A stretch of 6,770 nucleotides of DNA from Planctomycetaceae bacterium (GCA_027080405.1 JALWSL010000278.1:1-6770), one strand, 5' to 3'; positions 1-5,855 are shown, counted from the first letter of the stretch. The notes: a model not told the origin generated them from the sequence alone. Made by a program: numbers and translations.

Positions 1-2
1 GC

Positions 3-899
3 AATTTTGATGAGCTTCTTGATCGCATGAAAAACCTGGGCGGCGATCAACGCCCCGATATCATCCTGGCAGAACCGGTAGGCAGTTGTACCGATTTGGT
101 CGCAACGGTTATTCAACCGCTAAAACACCTGTTCGGTACGGAATTTGAGATAGCGCCGTACACCGTCATTCTGAAGCCGAGTCACGGTCGCAAGATTCTT
201 TCAGTTGGCAAACGAACAGGTTTCTCGCCCAAAGCGGAATATATCCTCCGCAAGCAGCTTGAGGAAGCTGATGCGATACTGATCAATCGTTGTGACGAGT
301 TGACCTCCAATCAGGCAGAGGAACTCGAACAGTTGCTCAAGAGTCATCACCCGCAAACGCCCGTGCTTCGTATTTCAGCCCGGAATGGAGACGGCTTTGC
401 GGAACTGCTCACATTCCTTGAGCAACAGGGGGAGTACGGTCGGAAAATTCTGGATATCGATTACGACATCTACGCCGAAGGAGAAGCGGAGCTTGGATGG
501 CTTAATTGTAGTTGCAGGCTGGAAACGGAAACCCCGATTGATTTGGATCGGTGCCTGGTGGAAATTGTGGAACAACTTCGGGAAGATTTGCTTGAAGCAG
601 ACGCCGAACCTGCCCATTTGAAAACGATCGGTTTGTGGGAAGGCTTCTTCGGAGTTGCAAATCTGATCAGCAGCGACACGCCCGTGCAGCTTTCTCTCCC
701 TTCAAAACAGAAGGGAAAGAAAATCGATCTGGTCGTCAATGCAAGGGTTGCCTGCGATCCAGCAATCCTGGAAACTCTCGTCAGAAACGTACTTGATGGA
801 ATCGCCGGGAAGTATCGTGCGAGCCTGCATGATCTGCAAATCCGCAGCTTCCGTCCCGGTCGGCCCGTTCCGACGCATCGTATTCAACAGCCGGAATAG
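3..899 (+). CDS. CobW/HypB/UreG-like P-loop GTPase, 5'-truncated by the window edge
   Basis: The reading frame is open to the left edge, so the gene starts outside the window. The ATG at 27 is internal or at best an alternative start, because in-frame codons upstream of it encode NFDELLDR without a stop. The P-loop (Walker A) and any CxCC metal motif must lie in the missing part. Numbering from ATG 27, [11 protein letters not shown] (residues 14-24) sits where the family has its G3 segment. LINRCDEL (85-92) is the base-recognition motif, with NRCD in place of the usual NKxD. ISARNGDG (116-123) follows as a G5-like loop. The C-terminal part (about 140-290) is a separate domain ending in a basic, Pro-rich tail. 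Family members are G3E GTPases that deliver metals or cofactors to enzymes; the client here cannot be told. The gene converges on the MazG-like gene with a 7-base gap and no room for a separate terminator. Confidence 0.75.
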   Translation, partial: NFDELLDRMKNLGGDQRPDIILAEPVGSCTDLVATVIQPLKHLFGTEFEIAPYTVILKPSHGRKILSVGKRTGFSPKAEYILRKQLEEADAILINRCDELTSNQAEELEQLLKSHHPQTPVLRISARNGDGFAELLTFLEQQGEYGRKILDIDYDIYAEGEAELGWLNCSCRLETETPIDLDRCLVEIVEQLREDLLEADAEPAHLKTIGLWEGFFGVANLISSDTPVQLSLPSKQKGKKIDLVVNARVACDPAILETLVRNVLDGIAGKYRASLHDLQIRSFRPGRPVPTHRIQQPE

Positions 900-906
900 G
901 GGGCAG

Positions 907-1242
907 TCACGGCTTGGCTGATAGTTGGCACGTGCAGATATTTTCCCCGCATCTTGGACAGCCGGTGATATATTTGTTTCGTACTGCCTCGGTCAGATCG
1001 ATACCGCTTAAATTGGCCAGTGTGACCAACCAGGCCAGTACATCGGCAAATTCACCCTGGAGTTCCTGCCTGTTCCCACCACGTAAAGCGCCCGCCAACT
1101 CACCCACTTCTTCCATGAACCACATATACGTACCGTCGATTCCCCGCTGTTGATCCTTATGGCCGAACATTTTCTCGATCATCTGCTGTAACTCCTGTAT
1201 GCTCAGGGGGTTACATGCTGCTGGTGTTTGCTGTTCCATCAT
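907..1242 (-). CDS. MazG-like nucleotide pyrophosphohydrolase with C-terminal cysteine cluster
   Basis: This 111-residue protein has the all-alpha NTP pyrophosphatase signature. EEVGE (residues 44-48) is followed 15 residues later by EFADVLAWL (64-72), giving the EExxE...ExxD set of acidic Mg2+ ligands (E44, E45, E48, E64, D67). Family members hydrolyse nucleoside triphosphates to the monophosphate and pyrophosphate, usually to clean up damaged or non-canonical nucleotides. The substrate here is unknown. It is a single-domain form, far shorter than the two-domain E. coli MazG, and probably dimerises or tetramerises. The last 17 residues hold CPRCGENICTC (95-105), a CxxC-x4-CxC cluster that could bind zinc and is not part of the core fold. 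Two ATGs lie in tandem (1242 and 1239). A GAGAG purine run sits upstream and gives better spacing to the second. The gene is divergent from the permease gene. Confidence 0.85.
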   Translation of the reverse strand: MMEQQTPAACNPLSIQELQQMIEKMFGHKDQQRGIDGTYMWFMEEVGELAGALRGGNRQELQGEFADVLAWLVTLANLSGIDLTEAVRNKYITGCPRCGENICTCQLSAKP

Positions 1243-1246
1243 GGTA

Positions 1247-1251
1247 CTCTC
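1247..1251 (-). promoter_or_regulatory. Shine-Dalgarno-like GAGAG of the MazG-like gene
   Basis: Reading leftward, GAGAGTACC directly precedes the tandem ATGATG. GAGAG lies 4 bases from the first ATG and 7 from the second, so the second ATG (1239) is slightly favoured. The same arrangement recurs in front of two other genes in this window. Confidence 0.45.
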
Positions 1252-1415
1252 AATCGGTATTGCAATATGTCATCAGCAGGAATGGAGGTGTCGCTTATGC
1301 AGGCGTCACGATGCCCTCCGTGAACCAGTCTGTTAGAGTGAAGGTTGCAGGGCTGTTGCGTTATGACGTTTCATTGTTAGCTGGTTACGATATACTCAAC
1401 AGGGAGACAAATCAA

Positions 1416-1445
1416 TTGACGCCACCGTTCTGCTGATTGTATTTA
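1416..1445 (+). promoter_or_regulatory. Weak sigma70-like promoter candidate for the permease-hydrolase unit
   Basis: TTGACG (1416-1421) matches the -35 consensus at five of six positions. An 18-base spacer leads to TATTTA (1440-1445), which is a poor -10. If it is used, the transcript starts near 1452 and carries the hairpin and tandem repeat in a leader of about 110 bases. This is a pattern match only. Confidence 0.25.
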
Positions 1446-1472
1446 TTCGTTTGGAAGTGGTTGTTTCAATTT

Positions 1473-1494
1473 TCACCCGTTCCGGTGAGTTTTT
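1473..1494 (+). terminator. Terminator-like hairpin in the permease leader
   Basis: TCACC (1473-1477) pairs with GGTGA (1484-1488) around the loop CGTTCC. A T-T-G-stretch follows, with five T at 1490-1494. The stem is short, so intrinsic termination would be weak. It points rightward, with no gene upstream on that strand within the gap. It would therefore act either on a leader transcript of the permease gene (attenuation) or on antisense transcription from the MazG side. Confidence 0.3.
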
Positions 1495-1517
1495 GTAAGG
1501 TGGGCACGTCAACATCT

Positions 1518-1551
1518 GAGAATATCCATCCGGGTTGAGAATACCCATCCG
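1518..1551 (+). repeat. Tandem 15-bp direct repeat upstream of the permease start
   Basis: GAGAATATCCATCCG (1518-1532) and GAGAATACCCATCCG (1537-1551) differ at one position and are 19 bases apart start to start. The second copy runs into the GAGAG ribosome site at 1551-1555. It could be a tandem protein-binding site, an RNA element, or simply a local duplication. Confidence 0.7.
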
Positions 1552-1555
1552 AGAG
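1551..1555 (+). promoter_or_regulatory. Shine-Dalgarno-like GAGAG of the permease gene
   Basis: GAGAG lies 4 bases from GTG 1560 and 7 bases from ATG 1563. The spacing and the stronger codon favour ATG 1563 as the start. The site overlaps the last base of the tandem repeat, so anything binding the repeat could block initiation. Confidence 0.45.
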
Positions 1556-1562
1556 TAGAGTG

Positions 1563-2540
1563 ATGAAAAAAATTCTGGGCATTTTGGCATTATTGATTGT
1601 TGTGTGCGCATTCACTTCGATCAGTAACCCAACCTTCCTGAAACCGACGAATATAGAGCAGTTACTTCATCGCACGTCGTTGTTCGGCATCATCTCATTG
1701 GGAGCCGCGTTTGTGATCATCACCAGCGGGATCGATCTTTCAATCGGTTCCGTGATCGGCTTGACTGGTGCTGTTTTGCCGATGTTGCTTGTCAAATACG
1801 ATTGGTCTGTTTTCTCCGCATTGGGATTGGTAGGGCTGATCGCGATCGGAATTGGCTTCACGCACGGTCTTCTGATTACCAAACTGAAACTGCAACCGTT
1901 TGTTGTCACCTTGTGCGGTCTTCTGATCTACCGGGGCCTGGCCAGATACGTCACGGAAGACCGAAACCAGCGATTTGGAGCCGGGTACGAATCCTTGAAA
2001 TGGTTCGTCAAAACGAAGATTGATATCGGCTTGCCGGTCAGCATTCCTGTGCCCGTCTTCATTTTTCTGGGGTTGGCCGCTCTCAGTTGGATTCTGCTGA
2101 ACAGAATGGTTTGGGGACGACATTTACTTGCACTGGGGCGAAATGAACAGGCGGCCCGTTTTAGTGGAATTGCAACCGATCGTCTTGTCATTATGGCGTA
2201 TGTCATTTGTGCCTGCCTGGCGGGTTTGGGCGGAATCATGTTCGCACTTGATCAGAATACGGTGCAGCCCTCGGCTCACGGGAATTTTTATGAACTGTAT
2301 GCCATTGCTGCTGCGGTACTGGGTGGGTGCAGTCTACGTGGGGGAGAGGGCAGCATCGTTGGCGTTGCGATTGGCGCCGCCCTGATGCGTGTGCTTTACA
2401 ACTCGATCAATCTGCTCGGCATCCGCTCGGAACTGGAATTTGCCATCATTGGTATTGTTATTCTCGGTGGTGTCATCACGGACGAACTTGTCAAACGGTT
2501 CGCTGCCAGCCAACGTCTTAAAGCAGCGAGGAAAGCATGA
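1563..2540 (+). CDS. RbsC-type sugar ABC transporter permease, without neighbouring ATPase or binding protein
   Basis: This 325-residue membrane protein (from ATG 1563) matches the length of RbsC-family permeases (BPD_transp_2), which form the channel of ribose/xylose/galactose-type importers in the inner membrane. About ten hydrophobic segments alternate with short loops. Numbering from the alternative GTG start at 1560, family hallmarks include VIITSGIDLSIGS (52-64), TKLKLQPFVVTL (107-118), the cytoplasmic coupling-loop-like GRNEQAARFSGI (193-204), and AAAVLGGCSLRGGEGS (250-265). The sugar cannot be read from the sequence. The gene opens its transcription unit, since the gene to the left is divergent, and is followed by a hydrolase gene in ATGA overlap. 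It must borrow an ATPase and a periplasmic binding protein encoded elsewhere, or be a relict. No frameshift or internal stop is seen. The C-terminus is basic (RLKAARKA). Confidence 0.88.
   Translation: MKKILGILALLIVVCAFTSISNPTFLKPTNIEQLLHRTSLFGIISLGAAFVIITSGIDLSIGSVIGLTGAVLPMLLVKYDWSVFSALGLVGLIAIGIGFTHGLLITKLKLQPFVVTLCGLLIYRGLARYVTEDRNQRFGAGYESLKWFVKTKIDIGLPVSIPVPVFIFLGLAALSWILLNRMVWGRHLLALGRNEQAARFSGIATDRLVIMAYVICACLAGLGGIMFALDQNTVQPSAHGNFYELYAIAAAVLGGCSLRGGEGSIVGVAIGAALMRVLYNSINLLGIRSELEFAIIGIVILGGVITDELVKRFAASQRLKAARKA
2528..2532 (+). promoter_or_regulatory. Ribosome binding site of the hydrolase gene inside the permease 3' end
   Basis: GAGGA lies 4 bases before ATG 2537, within the last codons of the permease gene. 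Together with the ATGA stop/start overlap (2537-2540) it supports this start over later Met codons and suggests translational coupling. Confidence 0.6.
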
Positions 2541-3547
2541 CAGAATCAGGCAGAAAGGAAAATGGAAAGGAGGAAGAAGGCAGCCAGGGGCATGCTCCGA
2601 AATCATCAAACTCACCCAATTCCCCCCGCAAAAAAACTCACGCTCAACGGCTCAAGCGTCTTGTCCTCTTCCTGTTTTCCGTCTATGCAGGTCTTTGCGT
2701 CATGTTGATGATCATTCAACGCAAACTGATTTACTTTCCAACACGAGAACCGTCTCTGGCTCCAGCCGATCTGCAACTCCCCACGGATCGGTTTCATCAG
2801 ATAACGGTTCGATCTGCAGAGGGCCTGAGATTGCACGGCTGGCACGTGTTGCCACCCGGTCGTTCTGCACTGGATGAAAAGGAACGACAGTGGGAACTGG
2901 AACTCGGTCGGCCCGTGATCCTGTTCTTTCCCGGCAATGCGGGCAATCGCAGTTTCCGTATTACAGAGTTGAAACGGCTAAGCGAACTGAATGCGGATCT
3001 CTTTCTGATTGATTACCGGGGCTATGGCGATAACAGCGGCGTTCCTTCAGAAGAAAATTTTGCACAGGATGCCCGCGCGGTCTGGAATCATCTTACCGAG
3101 AACGAAGGTATCGCGCCGTCGCGAATTCTTGTCCTGGGAGAATCGCTTGGCGGCGGTGTCGCCGTCAGACTCGTCTATGAACTGCTTCAGGAAGGAATTG
3201 AACCGGGCGGTCTGTTTCTGAAAACGACTTTTTCCTCACTGGTCGATGTTGCCCAGATACATTATCCCTGGATTCCCTGCAGCCTGTTGATGACCGAACG
3301 CTACCCGTCCGACCGGAAGATAGGCGAACTGACCTGTCCGATTTCAATTTTGCATGGCGTTCTGGATGAAATCGTTCCGATCGAACTGGCTCGGCGTCTT
3401 TTTGAAGCTGCCCCGGAAACATCGAGGTCAAATATTCCGAAAACTTTCATCGAACTGCCAGCAGTCGGGCACAACGATGTCCTTCAGGTCGCCGGCAAGG
3501 AATATCTTGATGCCGTCGCCTCCATGTTGCAGACGATACGACAGTAA
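2537..3547 (+). CDS. Membrane-anchored alpha/beta hydrolase, BEM46/ABHD13-like
   Basis: The 336-residue protein begins with a hydrophilic, charged tail of about 40 residues, then one membrane segment (about 41-60), then an alpha/beta hydrolase fold. FFPGNAGN (130-137) forms the oxyanion-hole loop and LIDYRGYGDNSG (157-168) the following strand-loop. GESLGG (201-206) is the nucleophile elbow with Ser203. HGVLDEIVP (273-281) supplies Asp277 and GHND (311-314) supplies His312, so the catalytic triad is complete. RYPSDRKI and HGxxDxxVP fit the BEM46/ABHD13 branch. Family members are serine hydrolases, often esterases or lipases of poorly known substrate. By the positive-inside rule the basic KR-rich flank before the helix would face the cytoplasm and the catalytic domain the periplasm; this is inference. 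It is co-transcribed with the permease and may process a compound related to its substrate, but that link is speculative. Confidence 0.85.
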   Translation: MTESGRKENGKEEEGSQGHAPKSSNSPNSPRKKTHAQRLKRLVLFLFSVYAGLCVMLMIIQRKLIYFPTREPSLAPADLQLPTDRFHQITVRSAEGLRLHGWHVLPPGRSALDEKERQWELELGRPVILFFPGNAGNRSFRITELKRLSELNADLFLIDYRGYGDNSGVPSEENFAQDARAVWNHLTENEGIAPSRILVLGESLGGGVAVRLVYELLQEGIEPGGLFLKTTFSSLVDVAQIHYPWIPCSLLMTERYPSDRKIGELTCPISILHGVLDEIVPIELARRLFEAAPETSRSNIPKTFIELPAVGHNDVLQVAGKEYLDAVASMLQTIRQ

Positions 3548-3624
3548 AAACAAGCTCGAGGTGAAAACGACCCCACCTTGATGTTGATCCGTTTTCTGAT
3601 CTCGTAAGGATGCCTCACGACTGT

Positions 3625-3637
3625 CGCGGGAACCGCG
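3625..3637. repeat. GC-rich perfect hairpin CGCGG-GAA-CCGCG
   Basis: Five G-C pairs close a three-base loop. No T run follows on either strand, so it is not a standard intrinsic terminator. It could be part of a Rho-dependent 3' end or of a structured RNA. Confidence 0.45.
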
Positions 3638-3695
3638 TAGCTGTTGCGCGCTTCAAACGGAAGCCGCCTTTAACCAGCGAGTTCCGGTCAATCAT

Positions 3696-3712
3696 ACAGA
3701 CTTTCTGTTTTT
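3696..3712 (+). terminator. Candidate weak intrinsic terminator downstream of the hydrolase gene
   Basis: ACAGA and TCTGT form a perfect 5-bp stem with loop CTT, directly followed by further T residues. It is the only rightward hairpin in this gap with an adjacent T run. The stem is short and AT-rich and lies about 150 bases past the stop codon, so efficient termination is doubtful. Confidence 0.28.
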
Positions 3713-3917
3713 CCCCTGTCCGTAGAATTCTCATGTCCCCTGATCCCATTGCTTTCCGCTGAGCGGAGAAAACAGAGAGTACATGATTGAACGTGCCCAA
3801 CAGACCCGGCACGGTCGGCCTGTTTTAACGTAAAATTTGCGAACATTGACGAATGCACTTTTTTGAGCCTGCTTCGTAATCGATTATTCATGATGGCATC
3901 TGGCATCCAATCCATCC

Positions 3918-3924
3918 GGGAGAG
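3918..3924 (+). promoter_or_regulatory. Shine-Dalgarno-like GGGAGAG before the secreted-protein gene
   Basis: GGGAG (3918-3922) is 4 bases from ATG 3927 and 7 from ATG 3930. The second of the tandem ATGs therefore has the more usual spacing, though either gives the same protein bar one Met. The sequence just upstream repeats an 11-base string (ATCCATCCGGG) found in the permease leader. Confidence 0.45.
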
Positions 3925-3926
3925 TA

Positions 3927-4688
3927 ATGATGATCCGCTTCCCTTTATCAGTTCTGATCGCCTCTACAACCGCGTTGCTTCTTTTTGCGATGGATCGACA
4001 AGCGGATGCCTACGATCATTTTGTCTATCGCCCGGCGTTTTTCCCCTCTCACGCAGGTGACTACCCTTACGGATTCCACGATCGCCTTCCGGATGGCAGG
4101 TACGATTGTGGTTATGACAGGTACTATTCTTACCGTCCCAGTCGCACTCGATGTCAGGGACGAGATTGCTTTGTACCTGCTTACCCGATGAACGCTCCCG
4201 CACCTCGTCGTGACCTCGGCTTTCAGCAGCCAAATTTCCCTCCATCGAATTTCCCCTCACCGAATTTTCAGCAACAGAATCGGCAACAGGCACATCCGCG
4301 AGTCAATCCACCCGGTTGGAAGGCTTCTCCGGGAAGGCAATTCGATCCATTTGAAAAGTACGCTCCGTCACGCTTGAATTCACAAAAACGGAAACAAGGC
4401 AAACCCGCGTCCGATTATCCAATCATGGAGCTCCCTCCACCAGTTCCCGGAAGTTCGAACCAATCAGGCGAGCCAAACCGAAAGGGAAAGAGCTCTCCAG
4501 AAAGCCGGGATCATCAGCATGGCCATGATCACAAACATGATCACTCCGGAAGTCAGAAAAAACCTGGTACGGCCGGGCCGCCCCCTGAAGCGGGGCATCA
4601 TTCTGAAGATGGAAATCCATCCCTGCAGCCGGAGTTGCCTCGTATCAGTCCGCCCTCGGCAAAGTTTCTGATTCCGCAGAGCAGTTGA
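3927..4688 (+). CDS. Secreted Tyr/Pro/Gln-rich protein with alternating His tract, unknown function
   Basis: I do not recognise a family. The 253-residue product starts with a signal peptide: a short basic start, a hydrophobic core at about 5-21, and an AxA-type cleavage site ADA before Tyr29. The mature part is low complexity. Residues 29-75 are rich in Tyr, Asp and Arg. Cys61, Cys76 and Cys81 are the only cysteines. Residues 102-115 carry a PNFP/SNFP/PNFQ repeat followed by Gln and Asn. Residues 160-190 are Pro/Ser/Lys-rich. Residues 196-206 hold HQHGHDHKHDH, six His in strict alternation, with two further His at 224-225, which could bind Zn, Ni or Cu. No enzymatic fold is apparent and the mature chain is probably disordered. 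It stands alone, converging on scpB with an 18-base gap. Such export-competent His/Pro-rich proteins occur in planctomycetes, but their role is unknown. Confidence 0.7.
   Translation: MMIRFPLSVLIASTTALLLFAMDRQADAYDHFVYRPAFFPSHAGDYPYGFHDRLPDGRYDCGYDRYYSYRPSRTRCQGRDCFVPAYPMNAPAPRRDLGFQQPNFPPSNFPSPNFQQQNRQQAHPRVNPPGWKASPGRQFDPFEKYAPSRLNSQKRKQGKPASDYPIMELPPPVPGSSNQSGEPNRKGKSSPESRDHQHGHDHKHDHSGSQKKPGTAGPPPEAGHHSEDGNPSLQPELPRISPPSAKFLIPQSS
4524..4544 (+). repeat. Direct repeat encoding the HDH-type His tract
   Basis: CATGATCAC occurs at 4524-4532 and again at 4536-4544, a 12-base period that stays in frame and encodes H-D-H twice. It is a likely source of expansion or contraction of the His tract by slippage. 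Confidence 0.7.
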
Positions 4689-4706
4689 GATTTTCGACGA
4701 ATCGAT

Positions 4707-5477
4707 CTATTTGAAGGAAAGCTCTTCAGCCCGCGGGAGTTCATCGAGTGAGTTCAACCCGAACAGACGCAGGAAGCGGTCTGTCACATGATACTGAGGT
4801 TCCGCGGATTCCTCCGGGCGACTGATTGCGACCAACTCCCTGCGAATCAGTTGCCTTAACGCTGTCAGAACATTGGGGTTGTCAATTTCCTGCAGTTCTT
4901 TTTTGGTGACCGGCTGTTTGTAGGCAATAAAGGAAAGTACTTCGGTCGCATCCTGGGACAGCTTCACTTCACGTGGACCGATCCCAAATACCAGGTTACG
5001 TTGTGTTTGAAACTCCGGTTTCAGTACAAGCTGGTAGCCATCTTCACCCAGTTGGATTTCATAAGGTCTGTTTTGCGAGGCATACCGTGAATTGATTTGA
5101 TCAATCCGTTCTCTCACAGCTTCTTCTCTGGAATGGGAGCCGAGTATTTTTGACAACTTCCTGGCAGAAAGTTTTTCCCCTCCTACGAACAGAATCGCTT
5201 CGATGATCTGTTCGGGAGTAAAGCCCGGTTTGCTGAGTGGTCTTGTCAACGATTCAACTGCATCAGTAGCCGATCCACCAACCGATTCGCGAAACAGTTC
5301 AGTCGGTTCCCCCCCCACTTCCCCATTCTGTGAATCCATCTCAACCAGCGAATTTTCAACTGACGAGATGAGTCCCGCTTCTTCAGACGCCTGCAGCGCC
5401 TGCATGTAAGCGTCCTCTATGGCCTGCTCACTGAAGACTTCTTCAAAGGCGGCGTCTGTTTCGGGACCGGGTTCCAT
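4707..5477 (-). CDS. scpB: Segregation and condensation protein B (ScpB)
   Basis: ScpB binds the kleisin ScpA and with SMC forms the bacterial condensin that compacts and segregates chromosomes. Using the Met at 5477 the protein has 256 residues. An acidic extension rich in Glu, Ser and Ala covers about 1-80. The first winged-helix domain (about 86-165) opens with FTPEQIIEAILFVGGEKLS. The second (about 173-240) contains the hallmark LSFIAYKQPVTKKEL (181-195). The protein ends with FGLNSLDELP (239-248), the conserved ScpB C-terminus. The extension is unusual, as typical ScpB proteins begin close to the first winged helix. The frame stays open to ATG 5636. The extra 53 residues are Cys/Trp-rich and unlike ScpB, so the shorter start is preferred, although neither has a clear ribosome site. 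No scpA lies next to it within the window. Confidence 0.88.
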   Translation of the reverse strand: MEPGPETDAAFEEVFSEQAIEDAYMQALQASEEAGLISSVENSLVEMDSQNGEVGGEPTELFRESVGGSATDAVESLTRPLSKPGFTPEQIIEAILFVGGEKLSARKLSKILGSHSREEAVRERIDQINSRYASQNRPYEIQLGEDGYQLVLKPEFQTQRNLVFGIGPREVKLSQDATEVLSFIAYKQPVTKKELQEIDNPNVLTALRQLIRRELVAISRPEESAEPQYHVTDRFLRLFGLNSLDELPRAEELSFK

Positions 5478-5691
5478 GAAATATAGTACTTTGCAAAAGA
5501 TCGTGATGTGGTTTGCGGGAACGATATAGCCCAGATCAGCAATAAGAGCAAGACCGCCTTTACAAGTCTGAAAATCGGCCCACCACGGTTTGTTGCAAAT
5601 CCTGTGAACGCGTTCATGAAGGTGCAGCATCGTCATTCGGCGACGACATGTTTCCAGAGGTCTCCACCAGCCGAGATCGACATCCAGGATC

Positions 5692-5718
5692 TGAATAGCC
5701 CCGTTTCGCTTTTGTCAA
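5692..5718 (-). promoter_or_regulatory. Candidate leftward promoter for scpB
   Basis: Read leftward, a perfect TTGACA (5718-5713) is followed after 15 bases by TATTCA (5697-5692). The -35 is perfect but the spacer is short and the -10 poor. If used, it leaves an untranslated leader of roughly 210 bases to the preferred scpB start at 5477, or about 50 bases to the alternative at 5636. Confidence 0.25.
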
Positions 5719-5731
5719 TCTTACAAACAAA

Positions 5732-5783
5732 GATACACGCGAACGTCGAAAAGTCGTGTAAGAGTTACAATTCTGTGTGTATC
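5732..5783 (+). repeat. Nested inverted repeat, possible structured RNA
   Basis: GATACACGCG (5732-5741) can pair with TGTGTGTATC (5774-5783), ten pairs of which two are G-U on the rightward strand. Inside lies TGTAA-GAG-TTACA (5757-5769), a perfect 5-bp hairpin. A competing stem, TACACG (5734-5739) with CGTGTA (5755-5760), uses the same left arm. The two wobble pairs become A-C mismatches on the other strand, so the rightward RNA folds better. Run of seven A follows at 5785-5791. Confidence 0.5.
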
Positions 5784-5810
5784 GAAAAAAATGCCTCAAG
5801 TTGAATAAAT

Positions 5811-5855
5811 AAAAAACAGCTTCAGAGCAGAGCTTTATGAGCTTGGCGGGCTCTG
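5811..5855 (-). terminator. Candidate leftward intrinsic terminator
   Basis: Reading leftward, CAGAGC (5855-5850) can pair with GCTCTG (5828-5823) around a 21-base loop that holds an inner AGCT/AGCT pairing. Six bases later comes a run of six T (5816-5811). The T run is a little far from the stem and the loop is long. There is no known leftward gene to the right that would need it, so it may instead shield scpB from read-through or end an unseen small transcript. Confidence 0.27.

Larger units (their letters stand above)
1243..1562. other. Divergent intergenic region between the MazG-like and permease genes
   Basis: These 320 bases separate two divergent genes and should carry both promoters. 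I see no convincing gene: the short open frames have no recognisable product and no good ribosome site. What can be pointed to is a weak rightward promoter candidate (1416-1445), a hairpin followed by five T (1473-1494), and a tandem 15-bp repeat (1518-1551) next to the permease ribosome site. A TATACT hexamer at 1391-1396 has no acceptable -35 partner. For the leftward gene I found no good -35/-10 pair. Confidence 0.6.
3548..3926. other. Intergenic region after the hydrolase gene
   Basis: No convincing gene lies in these 379 bases; leftward open frames of 65-75 codons have no recognisable content or ribosome site. Several small inverted repeats are visible: 3558-3579 (GAGGTG/CACCTT, loop 10), 3625-3637 (CGCGG-GAA-CCGCG), 3696-3708 (ACAGA-CTT-TCTGT then T4) and 3753-3769 (TTTCCGC-TGA-GCGGAGA). 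AT-rich TTTTA-ACG-TAAAA lies at 3823-3835 and contains a TAAAAT -10-like hexamer (3831-3836) without a good -35. TTGACG at 3846-3851 lacks a matching -10. The promoter of the next gene is presumably near 3820-3900, but I cannot place it. Confidence 0.55.

Noticed and set aside
1391..1396. TATACT as a -10 box for the permease gene
   Set aside because: No acceptable -35 hexamer lies 16-18 bases upstream.
1215..1436. Rightward 73-codon open frame in the divergent gap
   Set aside because: It starts inside the MazG-like gene on the opposite strand and has no ribosome site or recognisable sequence.
3558..3579. GAGGTG/CACCTT inverted repeat just past the hydrolase stop as terminator
   Set aside because: The loop is ten bases and no T run follows, so it does not look like an intrinsic terminator.
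3615..3915. Two leftward open frames of 65 and 75 codons after the hydrolase gene
   Set aside because: They overlap each other in different frames and show no start signal or protein-like content.
4689..4706. Bidirectional terminator between the secreted-protein gene and scpB
   Set aside because: The 18-base gap holds only TTCG-A-CGAA, too tight to form a hairpin, and no T run flanks a stem.
5417..5617. Leftward frame with a run of Leu/Ile residues resembling a small membrane protein
   Set aside because: It overlaps the scpB 5' end in another frame, has no ribosome site, and its downstream part is just scpB read out of frame.
5508..5804. Rightward 98-codon open frame in the scpB upstream gap
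   Set aside because: No recognisable domain, no ribosome site, antisense to the likely scpB leader, and composition like non-coding DNA.
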